This document shows, piece after piece, positions 22,865 through 54,785 of a stretch of DNA of 64,000 nt. The translations under genes and the position numbers were made by a program. The notes beneath the pieces are model-generated. The model was not told the DNA's origin and ran no database searches. It saw only the letters and a program-made list of their open reading frames with translations. Origin of the DNA: Hydractinia symbiolongicarpus (Eukaryota > Cnidaria > Hydrozoa > Anthoathecata > Hydractiniidae). The stretch spans positions 14,071,001-14,135,000 of the forward strand of contig NC_079875.1 of assembly GCF_029227915.1 (NCBI RefSeq), read 5' to 3'. Numbering within the stretch: the stretch's first letter is position 1; each line of letters begins with the position of its first letter.

Positions 22865-24665
22865 ATGGATGAACATGACAGTTTGTTTATAAACGATAGT
22901 TCTCATATATTTAATGTTTGCGAAGTTTTAAATATATTTCGTGAAAGTGGAGAACTTTGCGATGTCGTACTTTACACCGACGAAGGTATGAAGTTGCCAG
23001 CACACAAAGTCGTACTGAGCGCTTGCTCACCATATTTTAGAGCCATGTTTACTACAAATTTTATAGAAGCCAGAGAACCGGTTATATATTTAAAGCATAC
23101 TGATGGTTATGCTTTAAGAGATATGATTGATTATTTCTATTCAGGCAAATTGACTGTTAATTGTTACAATGTTGAAGAAATAATCAAGCTGGCAAATGTT
23201 TTGCAGTTAAAAGATTTAATTGAGAAATGTGAAGTGTATTTGCGACGGAATATGTCACCTAAAAATTCACTTGGGTTACAAGCTTTTGCTCATCAATATT
23301 CTTTAAAAAAATTGAAGGAACATGCCAAGCGTTACAGCTGTTGGAATTTCAATGATGTAAAGAATGAAGAGGAATTTCTTCTTTTGCCTTTAAGTTGCTT
23401 AAAAGAATTGATTGCAGATGATTCATTGAGAGCACCTTCTGAGGATTATATTTTCGAGGCTGTAATGAAATGGATTTTATATGATTTTAACAACAGAAAA
23501 AGTAATTTACAACAGCTGCTGCCACATGTTAGATTTCCTCTAATGAGTCCAAATTACATTCGAAAGAGTAATATAGTTCAAACTTTGTTGGATAACTTTA
23601 CTATTGGAGCCAGTTACATTGAAGAAGCTTTGAAATATCAGTACCAAGAACTTACTATTGAAAATGCAATATTACCAAAACGCTTTACACCCAGGGCTTC
23701 TTCTCAGGATATTTATGTCATTGGCGGTTGGTCAAATGGTCAAAAATTGAGCACTGTCCAATGTTTTAGTGTAGATACCTTAAAATGGACAACAGTTAGT
23801 AACATGAATGTTGCACACGTGTCAAAAGAAGATTACTTCCGTGTCATAGTGTCCAATGAAGAGTTGTACACAATTTGTTATGATAAAGTTATGAAGTATG
23901 ATCCAGTTGAAAACTTGTGGCAAAATTTTGCTGCTGGTCCAGAAATTCAGTGCAAATGGGCTGGGGTGTGCGAATTTAATGGTGAATTTTACGTTATAGG
24001 TGGAAATAGTTTGCAGACCAGCAAGAGATTTTGTACTGAAGCTCGTGAATGGAAATTCCTGCCATTAATGAATACAGCCAGGTCTGGGTTTTGTTTTAAG
24101 TATATAGAATAATATTTTTTACATGGCTTAGTTTATTTTCAAATTTATGTGGGCAAAAAAGACGTTTAAGTAAATAGCTTTGGAAAATTATTCTGCTTTT
24201 GTGTGTTGTAGGTATTATCCTGGTGTAGCTGTAATGAATGATAAAATCTATGTCATTGGAGGACTAGACAACAGGTGGTACCCAGTAAAGCTTTGTGAAT
24301 GCTACAATCCCTTAACAAATACTTGGGAAGATATTGCCAGAATGCGAACTCCACGGTGGAGTCTTGGTGTTGCTGTCTTGAACAACAAACTTTATGCTAT
24401 TGGTGGAAGCCATAATGTAGAACAGTTTGCAAATACTGTTGAAGTCTATGACCCTGTTTTAGATTCCTGGGGTCGATCGACAGCGCCAATGAATTATGGC
24501 CGAAGATGCTTAGGAGTCGCTGTGGTAAATAACTTGATTTATGTTGTTGGTGGAAGAGTGGCAAACACGATAGAATGTTACAATGAAGAAGAGAATGAAT
24601 GGAAGGTTATAGGTTCTGTGCAAACCTGTTGTAATTTTGGATGTGTTGCCCTAAGAATATTATAA
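22865..24665 (+). CDS. Kelch-like protein (BTB-BACK-Kelch), intact copy, two exons
   Basis: Substrate adaptor for a Cullin3 ubiquitin ligase by family membership. Exons 22865-24081 and 24212-24665 join AG|G to make an Arg codon inside NTARYYPGVAV, giving 556 aa, the usual KLHL length. BTB (about 20-130), BACK (about 135-240), then six Kelch blades marked by IYVIGGWSNG, YTICYDKV, FYVIGGNS, IYVIGGLDN, LYAIGGSHN and IYVVGGRVA with conserved downstream W residues. The Met of MDEHDSLF is chosen because no ATG precedes it in the frame. The exact KLHL orthologue cannot be named. The 5' two thirds of exon 1 and the promoter are duplicated in tandem upstream. Confidence 0.92.
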
Positions 24666-26670
24666 CTTGATTGTTCAGGGTTTTTTTTAGTTTTCATTTT
24701 GTTGTCCTTGTGATGTATATATACTTGTGGTGTTTATACAATGAGTTCAAATCTAGAAGAATTTTGCAATTACTTTGTTACATTCCTAATGGGATTAATA
24801 CAAATTAATCTTTTTACAAAAGAACAAATGAATGGTTGACATCAAAGAAAATTTAATTAAGAAGTCTTGTTAAGTCTTTAAAAAAGAACTAATGTCTTTT
24901 CCATAATTACAGCACTGCATTGATTCAATCTCCTGTGTCCTGCAAGCTGAAATTTTGTGTTTGCGTATATTAAAATTAAATTATTTCCATATATCTATAA
25001 AATATATGTATATTAGAATTACAGTATGCAATTATGAACATAGTATTTTTCTAGGGTGTGTATTTACAAATTTTATTTTATTGTAATTTTTAGGCAGATA
25101 CTGTGGTCGTGTAATAAGTTTGACAAAAGAAATTCAATTGATGTTTAATTGCTTTTCTTTGTTGATTTTTTTACAAAATTTTGTGAAATCAATGCTTTAT
25201 TAAATGCAAGTTAATTATGTAATCAGGAACTATTTCATTAGATGTCATCAGTAATAGGCGTTGCGGTGACGATGCGTTGTGATTTATAAAAAGACAATCT
25301 CCATTACATTACATTCTTGTTCTCGTTGTGAGACGAAATTAAACTAATTAAATTTAAACACAGTTTCCTTTTTCAAATTTCACTTTCGCATGATATCTGG
25401 TGAATCATATAGTCACAAATATCTGTTCTTTCCTGTTTCCTGTCTGCTAAAAATAAATGTGATTTCCCAGGAAATAAATCGAAAGTAAAATATTTACATT
25501 TATGACAAGAATTTTAAAGTTATTTCAAACATGAAGGAAAACTTTCCTTTATATGGAACTGAGTCATTTATTTAGCTTGATGTTTGAATAACATTTGACA
25601 GGATAGCATTTGCAGTTTTACAATATAAATAGGTGTATGTCGTGTCCATCATGTGATGTGTGTCTTAATATTTAATATAAACAGGTGTGCTGCATTAAGA
25701 ATTACTTTTGGACACAATTTTTTTTTTAGAGAAAAAATTTTATTAAAGTCAAACAATGTATGGGTATATGATTTATTTAACGAAATTTCACAAGTAATGA
25801 TTATAGGATATGACACAAAAAGAAGGCTAGAAGCATTTATATTGTACATATATTCATTCAAGATCAAAAAAAGGATTTTCAGGATCCGTTCTATATAGAT
25901 AGAGCCTCAGCCAAATGTGAAAATAACGAAAATAATAAGTTTAAAAACTGCCGTTTTATTGATTTTCTGATTACCCTATGTATATTTTCTATGTACTGGT
26001 CGTTTTTTTAAAAATTAGAAAAAACAAAATTTTTGAACAAAGAAACTTTCGGCAGACACAAATTTAAGTTTTCGCAAATAGTTTCGAAGATTTTTAGCAG
26101 GTGCTCTTGTGCCAAAAAATAAAATCGAAAGAGATAGAACCAAAGGCAAAATAAACAAAAATATTTTGCAGTTTGTTTCTGCCCAATCGTATTTTGCTAT
26201 GTATTGCAAGTTTCACCACATAGATAATTCGCTAAATACTCGTCCAGTTGATTTGGTGGATATTATACAACAACTAAAAGTCCTTATTAATTCGAAGTTT
26301 AACAAAAACCACCTCAATGTCATCTGGACAGTTCTGTAAGGACAACCATGGGACTGCCTATAACAACACTACCATTTTGATCACTACGAAAGGAATTGTG
26401 ATAACCTTCCATCTTGAAACCAGCGTTGGTATACTGTCTAATTTAGTTTTTAAAAATCAGGAGTTTGTCAATCGATGTAACGCTGCAATGGTAAGCTCTT
26501 ATTTCGAAAGTAATTAATGTTTAAATGACCAAATCAAACTTTATTTTCGTGTCTAGACCGAAGAGATCCTAATGTATTTGTACTGTCGACGTAAGTATTC
26601 ATTTGAAATTTAATCAGATTAAAATAGTAAGTTCCTTGAAAATACTTGAGTTCCATTTTTGTTCCATTTT
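24666..26670. other. Intergenic, 3' of the KLHL gene
   Basis: AT-rich DNA, no gene recognised. Short open frames at 25649-25898 and 26015-26517 overlap on both strands and have no homology that I can see. Confidence 0.5.
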
Positions 26671-27438
26671 TGCTTCTGTTTTCATTCAGGCGCAATTTGC
26701 TTCTATTTTCATTCAGGCGTAATTTGCTTCTGTTTTCATTCAGGCGTAATTTGCTTCTGTTTTCATTCAGGTGCAATTTGCTTCTATTTTCGTTCAGGTG
26801 CAATTTGCTTCTGTTTTTCATTCAGGGGCAATTTGCTTCTGTTTTCATTCAGGCGCAATTTGCATCTATTTTCATTCAGGTGCAATTTGCTTCTGTTTTC
26901 ATTTAGGTGCAATTTGCTTCTGTTTTCATTCAGGTGCAATTTGCTTCTGTTTTCATTCAGGTGCAATTTGCTTCTGTTTTCATTCAGGCGCAATTTGCTT
27001 CTGTTTTCATTCAGGCGCAATTTGCTTCTGTTTTTCATTCAGGTACAATTTGCATCTATTTTCATTCAGGTGCAATTTGCTTCTGTTTTCATTCAGGTGC
27101 AATTTGCTTCTGTTTTCATTCAGGTGCAATTTGCTTCTGTTTTCATTCAGGTGCAATTTGCTTCTGTTTTCATTCAGGTACAATTTGCTTCTGTTTTCAT
27201 TCAGGTACAATTTGCTTCTGTATTCATTCAGGCGCAATTTGCATCTATTTTCATTCAGGTGCAATTTGCTTCTGTTTTCATTCAGGTGCAATTTGCTTCT
27301 GTTTTCATTCAGGTGCAATTTGCTTCTATTTTCATTCAGGCGTAATTTGCTTCTGTTTTCATTCAGGCGTAATTTGCTTCTGTTTTCATTCAGGCGTAAT
27401 TTGCTTCTGTTTTCATTCAGGCGTAATTTGCTTCTGTT
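26671..27438. repeat. 27-bp minisatellite, about 28 copies
   Basis: Head-to-tail units of the form CAATTTGCTTCTGTTTTCATTCAGGTG with variants (GGCGTAATTTG, GGTACAATTTG, GCATCTATTTT). The variants cluster: blocks with GCGCAATTTGCATCTATTTT recur about every 190-200 bp, suggesting a higher-order unit. Because 27 is divisible by 3, all frames stay open and spurious 9-residue-repeat peptides appear on both strands. Confidence 0.95.
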
Positions 27439-27487
27439 GAGATGATGAGTAGAATACAATAGGTCTATTGTTTAACATAGAAACATA

Positions 27488-27582
27488 CAACCTCGTACCC
27501 AGGGTCTTGTGGCCCTGAGCCGTTATTACGCTATTAACTATCAACTTTATCAACAAGGAAAAATGCCCTGGGAACGAGTTTG
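27488..27582 (+). mobile_element. MITE of the CAACCTCG family, copy 1
   Basis: 95 bp bounded by CAACCTCGTACCCAGGG and CCCTGGGAACGAGTTTG. The 9-bp duplicate AGAAACATA flanks it on both sides (27479-27487, 27583-27591). A TSD of 9 bp points to a Mutator-like (MULE) family. Confidence 0.8.
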
Positions 27583-27863
27583 AGAAACATAAGAACAAGA
27601 ATTTTGAACATCCTTTTAGAAATTTGGCATTGTTATAAAAAAGCATGTAGAATAAAAGCAATAAACGTGCAAAATTATGTAGCAAAAAATTGTTCAATCA
27701 CGGAAATAAATTATCGCGAAATCTAAAAAAATTTCGATAAATTGCAATATTAAATTCTCACGAAAATATATATTCTAATAACATAATTCTTCAGTGAGAG
27801 CATGGAGGTATACTAATATTACTACTATATTAATAAACGGTATTTTCATAAAAAAAGTATAAT

Positions 27864-27969
27864 GGAATCTCTCTATCTCGAACTTCTCTCTATCTCAAAC
27901 TGAAGTCTTGGTCCCTTGTATCACGAACAATTTTTTTGGGCCCTTGCAAGTTCGAGATAAAGAAATTCC
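27864..27969 (+). mobile_element. Short TIR MITE (pogo/Tigger-like appearance)
   Basis: GGAATCTCTCTATCTCGAAC at the left is mirrored by GTTCGAGATAAAGAAATTCC at the right, with 106 bp in between ends included. The TATCTCGAACTT motif is common in mariner/pogo MITEs (recalled). Flanking TA duplicates are not clear. Confidence 0.55.
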
Positions 27970-28159
27970 AAGAGGTCTTTCAAATAAACCTCGAAATTAC
28001 TTTAAGAGGTTTATTTCAACAGCTCTGGAGACGAGAAAGAAATATATCAGAAATAACAGGAAATAATGGCTGTTAAGGTGTCGACCAAAAATAAACTTCA
28101 CAAAAAGACTCAAGCATTAAAAAAGAGCGCAAGTCGAGATACTTTTAGAGCCAAACAGA

Positions 28160-28395
28160 ACAGTGGCGTGTGGCCTTGTGGCTATGGAGTTCGCTTCGCA
28201 ATCACAAGGTCCGTGGTTCGGTCCACAGCGTGGGCATGTGTAGCAGGTGTCTTCACCACAGCTACGGGTCAACCCACGCCATGCGAGGAAAATTGGGTAT
28301 GCAATACCGGTGTATACCTAATGCATATATTCAGAACACAGGACCCACGTTGAACAGTGTTCTCAACACTGAAGTGGTTATAATAATAACTGAAG
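28160..28395 (+). mobile_element. tRNA-derived SINE, second type
   Basis: The head shares TGGCCTTGTGGCTATGGAG (A box) and GGTTCGGTCCAC (B box) with a tRNA-like layout; the body differs from the SINE at 1843 and it ends in ATAATAATAACT. Its head is related to that SINE but the body is unrelated, as seen when families swap tails. Confidence 0.65.
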
Positions 28396-28539
28396 CATGA
28401 AACTTTTCCTTCCGTTCAGGGAAATTAAATGGCCAGCTATCCTTCTCATCATTCACAGGATCTTCTTCTTGAGCATGATATTTAACCTCTTTTTTATATC
28501 AGGACAGGAAGATGTTCGTATCGCCGTCCCAATGTCAGA

Positions 28540-29210
28540 AAAGATAAGATGCCCTGGGGACGAGGTTGACTCAGCCATAACATCTATCACTCACAGATAA
28601 AACAATCTTTTTATCCAAGCTATTATTTTTACAGTCTGAGAAAAATGTTTAGCATGACCAGCCAGGACTGGTTCGTTTGTTTTTTGCTTTGGCAAAAATG
28701 AGCAACTGTTTAAATTAGCCACCCAAACTCACATTTATTCATTTATTTATATATTTATTTATTTTACCTTGAAGGTTTCAGGAAATCAGGAAATCGTACA
28801 TCATGGCCAAAAGTAATACATCACATTACTAATAGTGATGTATTTTGCCCAACCTCGTCCCCAGGGCCCCTTTTTCTCTTTCTAAGGGAAAAAGTGCCTT
28901 GGGGACGAGGTTGGTATTTTGCCAACCTCTTCCCATCGCTATTTAAAAAAAAAGTCATCACAGAGTTTTTCCTTTTCTGATGTTGAGATGGCGATCTTCT
29001 GTTCCCCGCCGACCCGATAACAGAAAGACAAAAATTACCTGGAAACGAGGTTACAGGCCACGTCATTGAGAAAAATGTCTGCACTTTGTCGAACAGCACT
29101 GTTAGATTTCTAATCCAACCGGAAAGATATAACTGCAACATCGTTCTCAAGGATTTTTCCTATTTTGATATGAAAAAGAGAAATATCCCTGGGAACGAGG
29201 GTGAAACCAA
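28540..29210. mobile_element. Cluster of CAACCTCG-family MITE copy 2 and fragments
   Basis: Copy 2 (28850-28914) starts CAACCTCGTCCCCAGGGC and ends GGGGACGAGGTTG, with the 9- to 10-bp flanking duplicate GTATTTTGCC. One-sided or diverged ends lie at 28551-28570 (CTGGGGACGAGGTTG), 28923-29052 (CAACCTCTTCCC to GGAAACGAGGTTA) and around 29190-29205 (CTGGGAACGAGGG). Confidence 0.7.
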
Positions 29211-30097
29211 CCGTATTATTGTCACCTGACCCTGCACCTCATAAATTTATTTAAGGTAAACAAGAAAAGCAGGATATATAACAAAGGGTTGAGGATCAGT
29301 GGTTATTGCCACGACACATAACAAAATCTGTCGTACGATCACTGGTAAAATACGTTACAAAAGTCAGTTACATCGCCAATTTCAACGCGTAAAAAAAGAA
29401 GTTATTATATAATTATTTTATAACAGAATTATTATCCAGTATAGATATATGACATATGTATAAATGGCACAGTGCCTCTGTTATCCCTGTTTATTAGGTG
29501 AGCGAGGCTAAGATTTGCGTTAATAAAAACCGTAAATATTTATTTTGCTATTTCTTAATTCTTACTTTTTCTTCTGCATCTCGTATTAAAAAATTGATGT
29601 TACCTTTCAAATTTGACAAAGTGCTTCATTTAAATAGACGTTTTTTTATAATTTTTCGCCTTAATTTTACTTAATCGAATTTTAAAAACGATATACCTTT
29701 CCAACCTGGTGTAAATAGAGCTTTAATTATACTATATTCATAGAAGCAGCTTTTTTGTCAGATAATTCACTATTGTAAAAATCTCATTGGCCCCTTCTAG
29801 GCATTAACTGTAGTTCGCAAACAATTAAAATAAAAATGCCAGTGCAAAGGGCGTCCGTCCACAACAATAAAACAGTGTGACTAAAATAAGATACAAAAAG
29901 CTACATGTCGATTTTAATTATTTAAAAATCCATCCCATCGATAGATGCATATTTTTCGTTGTTTACTAACCCCAGGCGATCAAAATCAGATGATTACACG
30001 TGTTCTACTCTCAATTCCATTCATGCTTTGCGAGCTTCGTCTTCACGTACTCGACTTTCTTAGGATATATCTTGAAGAAAATGTTACGAGTCGTTGT
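29211..30097. other. Intergenic, 3' flank of the NEDD4-family gene
   Basis: AT-rich, no recognised coding sequence or repeat. It should contain the 3'UTR of the minus-strand ligase. Confidence 0.5.
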
Positions 30098-49549
<19,452 letters not shown>

Positions 49550-49905
49550 CTGTATAAATAAAAAGAAAATTGAGTACATGGTGCAATTAAAACTACATAC
49601 AGATAATAATTCATATTTCTAAAAAAGAAGATACATTTATTTTGATGTGGCTTGTTTGTTTCTCACGAGGTTTTTTTTAACCTAAGGAATATAAGAAGTT
49701 TGTCTTGATAATAATTTTAAAATATTATAAATTATTTTAATTTAATAATCAATGTTTTTGTGTTATAGACTTAAATTTTAAACTATTTCACAATTTTTGG
49801 CTGAAGTCACGAAGGCTTAGTCATGAAAGCTAGTTCGCAATTTCTTTACTCACTAATTTCTTTTAAAGGATAATTATATCACTACTCCTACTGTCTAAAG
49901 GTATA

Positions 49906-50142
49906 GGTTTCCATACGACTGCATTTTCCGCTCCGCTTTCTGTTACGTCCTCTTTTATTTTGTTGCCATAAAAAACAAAGCTGTTATTTTTAAATTTCGA
50001 AAAGGTTTCTGTTTACGACAGCCATTTAATTTTAAATATATTTTCTCTCAAGCGGCAAATTGATTTCCATAAGTTTGAACTCAACAACAAAGTGCTCCCG
50101 AGCTTTTTCTGCTAGAGCAGAAAATGCAGTTGTATGGAAACT
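49906..50142. mobile_element. Inverted-repeat MITE upstream of the NEDD4-family gene
   Basis: GTTTCCATACGACTGCATTT at the left is mirrored by AAATGCAGTTGTATGGAAAC at the right: arms of about 27 bp in 237 bp. It lies about 360 bp 5' of the ligase start codon, so within or near its promoter. Target duplicate not resolved. Confidence 0.55.
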
Positions 50143-50713
50143 TACATTAAGGTTTTTCACCATAATAATTGGCCTTTAAATAAACAATCAACAGCTTCTA
50201 ATATGGTAACCCGCACTTTGGAAAGCGAATATTTAGACAAAGTGAAATATGATTAGAGACAAGCGAGCTTTTAAAAAAATAAATGTAACATAAAGCAAAC
50301 TTTTAGAAAACGGAAAGATTTTAATCAATCGATTGCCTCCAGTTGGTCTGTAAAAAGTTAGTTACTTTAATGGCTGGGATGTGATTGGTCGATTTAGATC
50401 CTCTATTTATCTCCCCAACTAATAAATAGCCAAAGATTATTACGATCTTTGCCATTCAATAACAGCTGTAGCTGTCGAAACGTAGCTGTCCACATGGTAA
50501 TATCTATATTATTCAATAACAATGACTGAACAAATATGTTAATTCGTTAAAATTATTTAAAATTATTATTTGCAAAAGTTATTTCTTGAAAGATCATCTA
50601 AAACCTTGCTGGAATTTGCTATAAAACTGTCAAAAATCATCCTTGCAAAGCGTAAACATTTTGTTAAAAAATTGGTAAAAGGTTTTCTGACATAGCGTAA
50701 ACATTGCTTTAGA

Positions 50714-51123
50714 ATGAGTCGGAATCAGAATGTTTTTAACGATGTAATTGGATTCCAGTTTGACTTAAAACAAAGCGGGTGTTTATCAGATTCATCGTTG
50801 GAAACATATTGCAGTGATAGCGGTGAAGAAATATCAGAGCTAAGGCTTAACCTTATCACTACGTCATGGTGTAAATGCGCCAGTTGCAGTCAAATGACCA
50901 CAAATAAGTGTTTTTGCTGTTATAAACCTTATATTTGCCTAAGCTGATTATTAAGTATATAATTCAAAAATATATTCTTTAGATAATTTAGAAATAATAT
51001 TGTGAATGAATATTGCATTGTGAGTGACAAAGATTTTGATTCAATTGTTTTGAGTAACAAAAATTTGTGTGCTTAATTCGAGCCTGATGGAGTTTACACA
51101 GGATATATTGGAAGGGCCTGTGG
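50714..51123 (+). pseudogene. P2RX7 intracellular-domain-like relic
   Basis: An open frame of 77 codons contains GFQFDLK and the zinc-binding signature WCKCASCSQMTTNKCFCCYK, the pattern WCxCxxC(x)M...C.CC of the P2X7 cytoplasmic (P2RX7_C) domain. After its stop, 51000-51123 still reads YCIVSDKDFDSIVLSNKNLC and, past another stop, EPDGVYTGYIG, which resemble the following and last parts of that domain; the middle is missing. Cnidarian genomes carry many stand-alone domains of this type (recalled). An intact gene with unseen introns is possible but no good splice sites were found. Confidence 0.5.
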
Positions 51124-52754
51124 TTTCTGAAAAACGACTTAAAATGGGGTTTCCAAATTAAAATAAATAAATAAATAAAGTTATGTTATTCATGAGAGTT
51201 TTCTACAATTTGATCTTCACAGGGTCTTTACGCAGGTGTGACGAAGGCTCGTTATATTCAAGGTTGGCAATCCTTCTCTCTGTCCACTGCATGTTAATAT
51301 AATAGATAAGATATGGCACGCAAAAACGCTTTGGGTATCAAAAAATCCTTATATTCCATAATTGCGCTGACAGCAGGGTTCCGTTTGCGTTTTGACAATT
51401 TACTCTTTCCCAAACACCAAGATTACATACATTAAAATTGACATAGATTTCTTCTGCCTCGATATCAATATTGTAAGATTCAGAATGTGATTGTGAATTT
51501 GTGGTTACAAAAATGTGATTATTAATTTGTTGTCATTAGACGATTTGGTATCTCAATCGACTGATTAAAACAATGACTTTTATAATAATTTTAGCATAGT
51601 TAAACTAGCTTAGGGAAAACTTCCTGTTTTATTTTTATCCTTTGACAGTCTGTATTTTTTACATGTTATTATACACAACCATGTTTACGATATTTAAAAG
51701 ATTTTTTAAGCTAATCAAAATTATGATAGCAAAAAAAATTTTAAAAATTTAATTTCCGAAATCTCTCTTCATAGTTTTCATGCTGCAAGAATGCGGTCTG
51801 AACCTCTTTTGGCTCTTGTGACGTCATGAGGTATCCTGATATTTTATACAAGATTTTAAAGCGTGTTTTTAATGCTGCAATAACGACAATCAAAGCTCAA
51901 GGTTTTAGAAAACATAGAATAAATAAATACTTTTTGTGCTTTTATTTTATAAGTTGCTCATTAAATAATACTTTCTGTAATGTTTTTATGATCTCTTTCG
52001 ATTAAGATTAACTTGTTATAAGGTTGGAGGCCAGCTTTAAAGACGAGATTTATACAGCATGGCATAACTTCCAGCCTCATAGCAACTATAATGGTAGCTA
52101 TAAATGTAGACAAATAACATTGCCAGAGAATCTCTAAAGCATAGCTACCTACAGTACATAAAAAATCAAGTTGTAGTTGATCTAAAATCTTAAATCACTC
52201 TGCAAAAAAACCCAGCCACTCCAACTCTTCTTAACAACGACCTCCATCCAATTAATATTTCTTAATTAGTCACAAAAACATTAAAAGTTTAAAATCATAT
52301 CATATGGCTTTAAGTAAACAGTAAGATTACATGTCAAAACTAATCAGTTCGAGCAACTGTGGTACAAAACATCCTTACACACAACTTGCAGAAGACACAC
52401 ACTCCTTACAAAGACCGCTCTTTACAAGCACCCACCTTTCAGGGAGACTTGAGGTAGGAAAGTCTTCCATATTTTTTATCACTTGCTCACAATGCCGTAC
52501 ATTAATGTCCATTCCCTGATGAGAGAACGTCACCACAGATGTAAACGATTAACTGGCTGCTAAATTGCTGCAGATACATTGCTCTGCCGTTCATATAGAC
52601 ACTGTTTCTGCCCTGGTTATTGCAAAAATTGAAAAGAAATATCAGCCCACCATACCATCAGCAGTTTCCAGGAAAAAATAGAAATCATATTTCCTCACAA
52701 CGACAGGGCGACTACAAAAACACGACTAATGTTATAGGCAGAAACCTTAAGTGT
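51124..52754. other. Intergenic, no gene recognised
   Basis: AT-rich. 51200-51330 has an open stretch on the minus strand without homology. 52320-52700 may be older retroelement sequence, but nothing is identifiable. Confidence 0.45.
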
Positions 52755-53794
52755 TGTGAGAAAGATCTTTGGAAGGTTTGACCAGGGAAGCTGGGGGAAG
52801 CCTAACTAAAAAATCAGAGGACCAGGTTCTTGTTGTTATCAAGAAACTAGCAATTACTGAGGAAAACACCAAATCCTACAAGACACACTAGTTAGAGGGA
52901 TAGCTGACAACGACATCCAGCTTGACATCTCAGGAATCAAACCAAGATATGTATTGGAGGCAAGGGCTGATCCAGGACAATTTGGACATCAGGATACTGA
53001 TTTTGGGGACATCTAATCCCAAATTAGAAACACGTAATTTAAAATGCTTGAGAATTGCTTTATTTCTAATTTTCTGGATATTTTAGATCTTCTATTGTAT
53101 TTTTATAACTTCAATCACAGAAATATGTATTTTCATGAAGAAACTATGTTCTATACTAAAAAAGAAGACGAAGGATATCCTAAAGCCATGTATTTTTGTT
53201 GCCTTAAAAAAAATTTTATCTGCGGTGCTATCGACGTCCAAAATAAATTTCTGGATCAGCCCCTAGGAGGACATATTTCGCTTCATTGAGGTGAAAGAAG
53301 CAGGGAAGAGATCTGCCAACAAGCTCCTATCTCGTGGCGTTGAGAGCATGAGGAATCAGCACAAAAAAAGCAAAAACGACGCTGTGAAGAAAAGGAATAG
53401 CATCTGTGGTTACTACGAAAAGAGTTGGCATGGGGGCAATACTTCTATAAACATCAGAAAAAGGAATGCCCAGCCTTTAACAGAAGTGCCACTTTTGCAA
53501 CTATACCTCTAACACATGGAAAATATGTGCAGAGCTGACAAGCCATCAAGCAACAGAAATGCCATATTTGATAGTCTGTGGCAATCAAATGACCTCACAG
53601 AGCCTACAATAATACCCCTTGATCACCTTTCCTATAATGAGATAAAGGACTGTTGGGATCATCATTTATCAAACCCATAACCTTTTATCCTGGTCACAGC
53701 CTCCTTGTATACGAAAGACTACAAATGGTTTGACATTTTTCTAGGGATCAACACACGCACCATCAAAAACACAGGCTGCCAACAACAACGTTAC

Positions 53795-54785
53795 TGTTCT
53801 GCCCGGATAATAAACGCTGCCCTGATTAAGTACGGCAGCTTGCCCCGGTTAAGAACAGGGCAGAAAATACATAATCAGGGCAACATAATCAGGACAGGCC
53901 GGCTTATTACTCAAAAAATATTATTTGGCACTTATAAAAGGAACATAACCAGGACAAGCCAGTTTATATAAGACAGTTTGATATTATTTCCCACTTACTA
54001 TAGAACTAACATAATCAGGGCAGGCCGACTTATGTATGACAGTCAAATATTATTCGAGACTTATAGAACGAACGTAATCGGGGCCGACCGGCTTATATAG
54101 GATATTTTTATATTATTTCTCACTCACATAATCGGGAAGGCCGATAGAACAAATATAATCGGGGCTGACCGCTTTTATATCCTTTGTCATCACTTCTGAC
54201 AAGCAAATAGCCCTGGTGGCAAAGTTGTTGTTGTTCTCAAATGAAACGAAATTTCGTGGCAAGCACTAAATTTTGGGATTCGCAAGTTTAATAACTTTTC
54301 ACCAAACTTAATTCCCGCAAAAAGAATAATTTAGGTTCCATGAAATTTAGTTACTTCAAAGTATATTATGTTGAAATGTATTTACTACAAGAGTAGTTTA
54401 TACTCAACCTCGTTCCCAGGGCAATTTTTCGCTTTTTGATATCCGAGACGGCGCGAAGAAATGATTCATTTCTTCTCGCCGTCCGAGATCGTCAAAAAGA
54501 GAAAAATGGGCCTGGGGACGAGGTTGGTTTATACTAAGAATTACGTCGAGACTTTTTTCTTTCGCCATGTCTAGTTTTGGGGGATGTTCTATCTTCCAGA
54601 GAATGTTTAATTCACAAAAGTTCGAAGAAAATGCCAATCACAGCCTGCCTGGCTAGCTATTATATCAGCGTTCATAATCCGGTCACCACTACATAACCAG
54701 CGCAAAAAAAAAATAATCGGACCATGCGTACATAATCGGGCTGTCCCAGTTGTAAACAGGCCGTTTTCGCAATCCGGGCAGAACA
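53795..54785 (+). mobile_element. TIR element inserted in the Gypsy relic, TTAC TSD
   Basis: Perfect 14-bp inverted ends TGTTCTGCCCGGAT and ATCCGGGCAGAACA are flanked by TTAC on both sides (53791-53794, 54786-54789). The retrotransposon frame resumes across the insertion. Inside, 53850-54170 is a degenerate array of ATAATCAGGRCAGGCCG-like units, and ATAATCGG recurs at 54660-54780. No transposase. It also contains a MITE (54405-54526). Confidence 0.75.
54405..54526 (+). mobile_element. MITE of the CAACCTCG family, copy 3
   Basis: 122 bp, ends CAACCTCGTTCCCAGGGC and GGCCTGGGGACGAGGTTG, flanked by the exact 9-bp duplicate GTTTATACT (54396-54404, 54527-54535). The centre is palindromic (TTCTTCGCGCCG-type). 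Confidence 0.85.

Larger units (their letters stand above)
18605..23860 (+). repeat. Tandem duplication, downstream copy (B), 5,256 bp
   Basis: Second copy of the unit at 13349-18604. Here the right end continues into the rest of the KLHL gene, so this copy joins the original gene body, whereas copy A holds the original left flank. Intergenic parts have no recognisable genes. Confidence 0.95.

Noticed and set aside
26534-27459. Long open frames with 9-residue repeats on both strands
   Set aside because: They arise from the 27-bp minisatellite; open frames exist in several phases and both strands at once, which is not what a real gene shows.
53850-54170. CRISPR-like array
   Set aside because: The units are degenerate, have no regular spacers, and lie inside a transposon of an animal genome.
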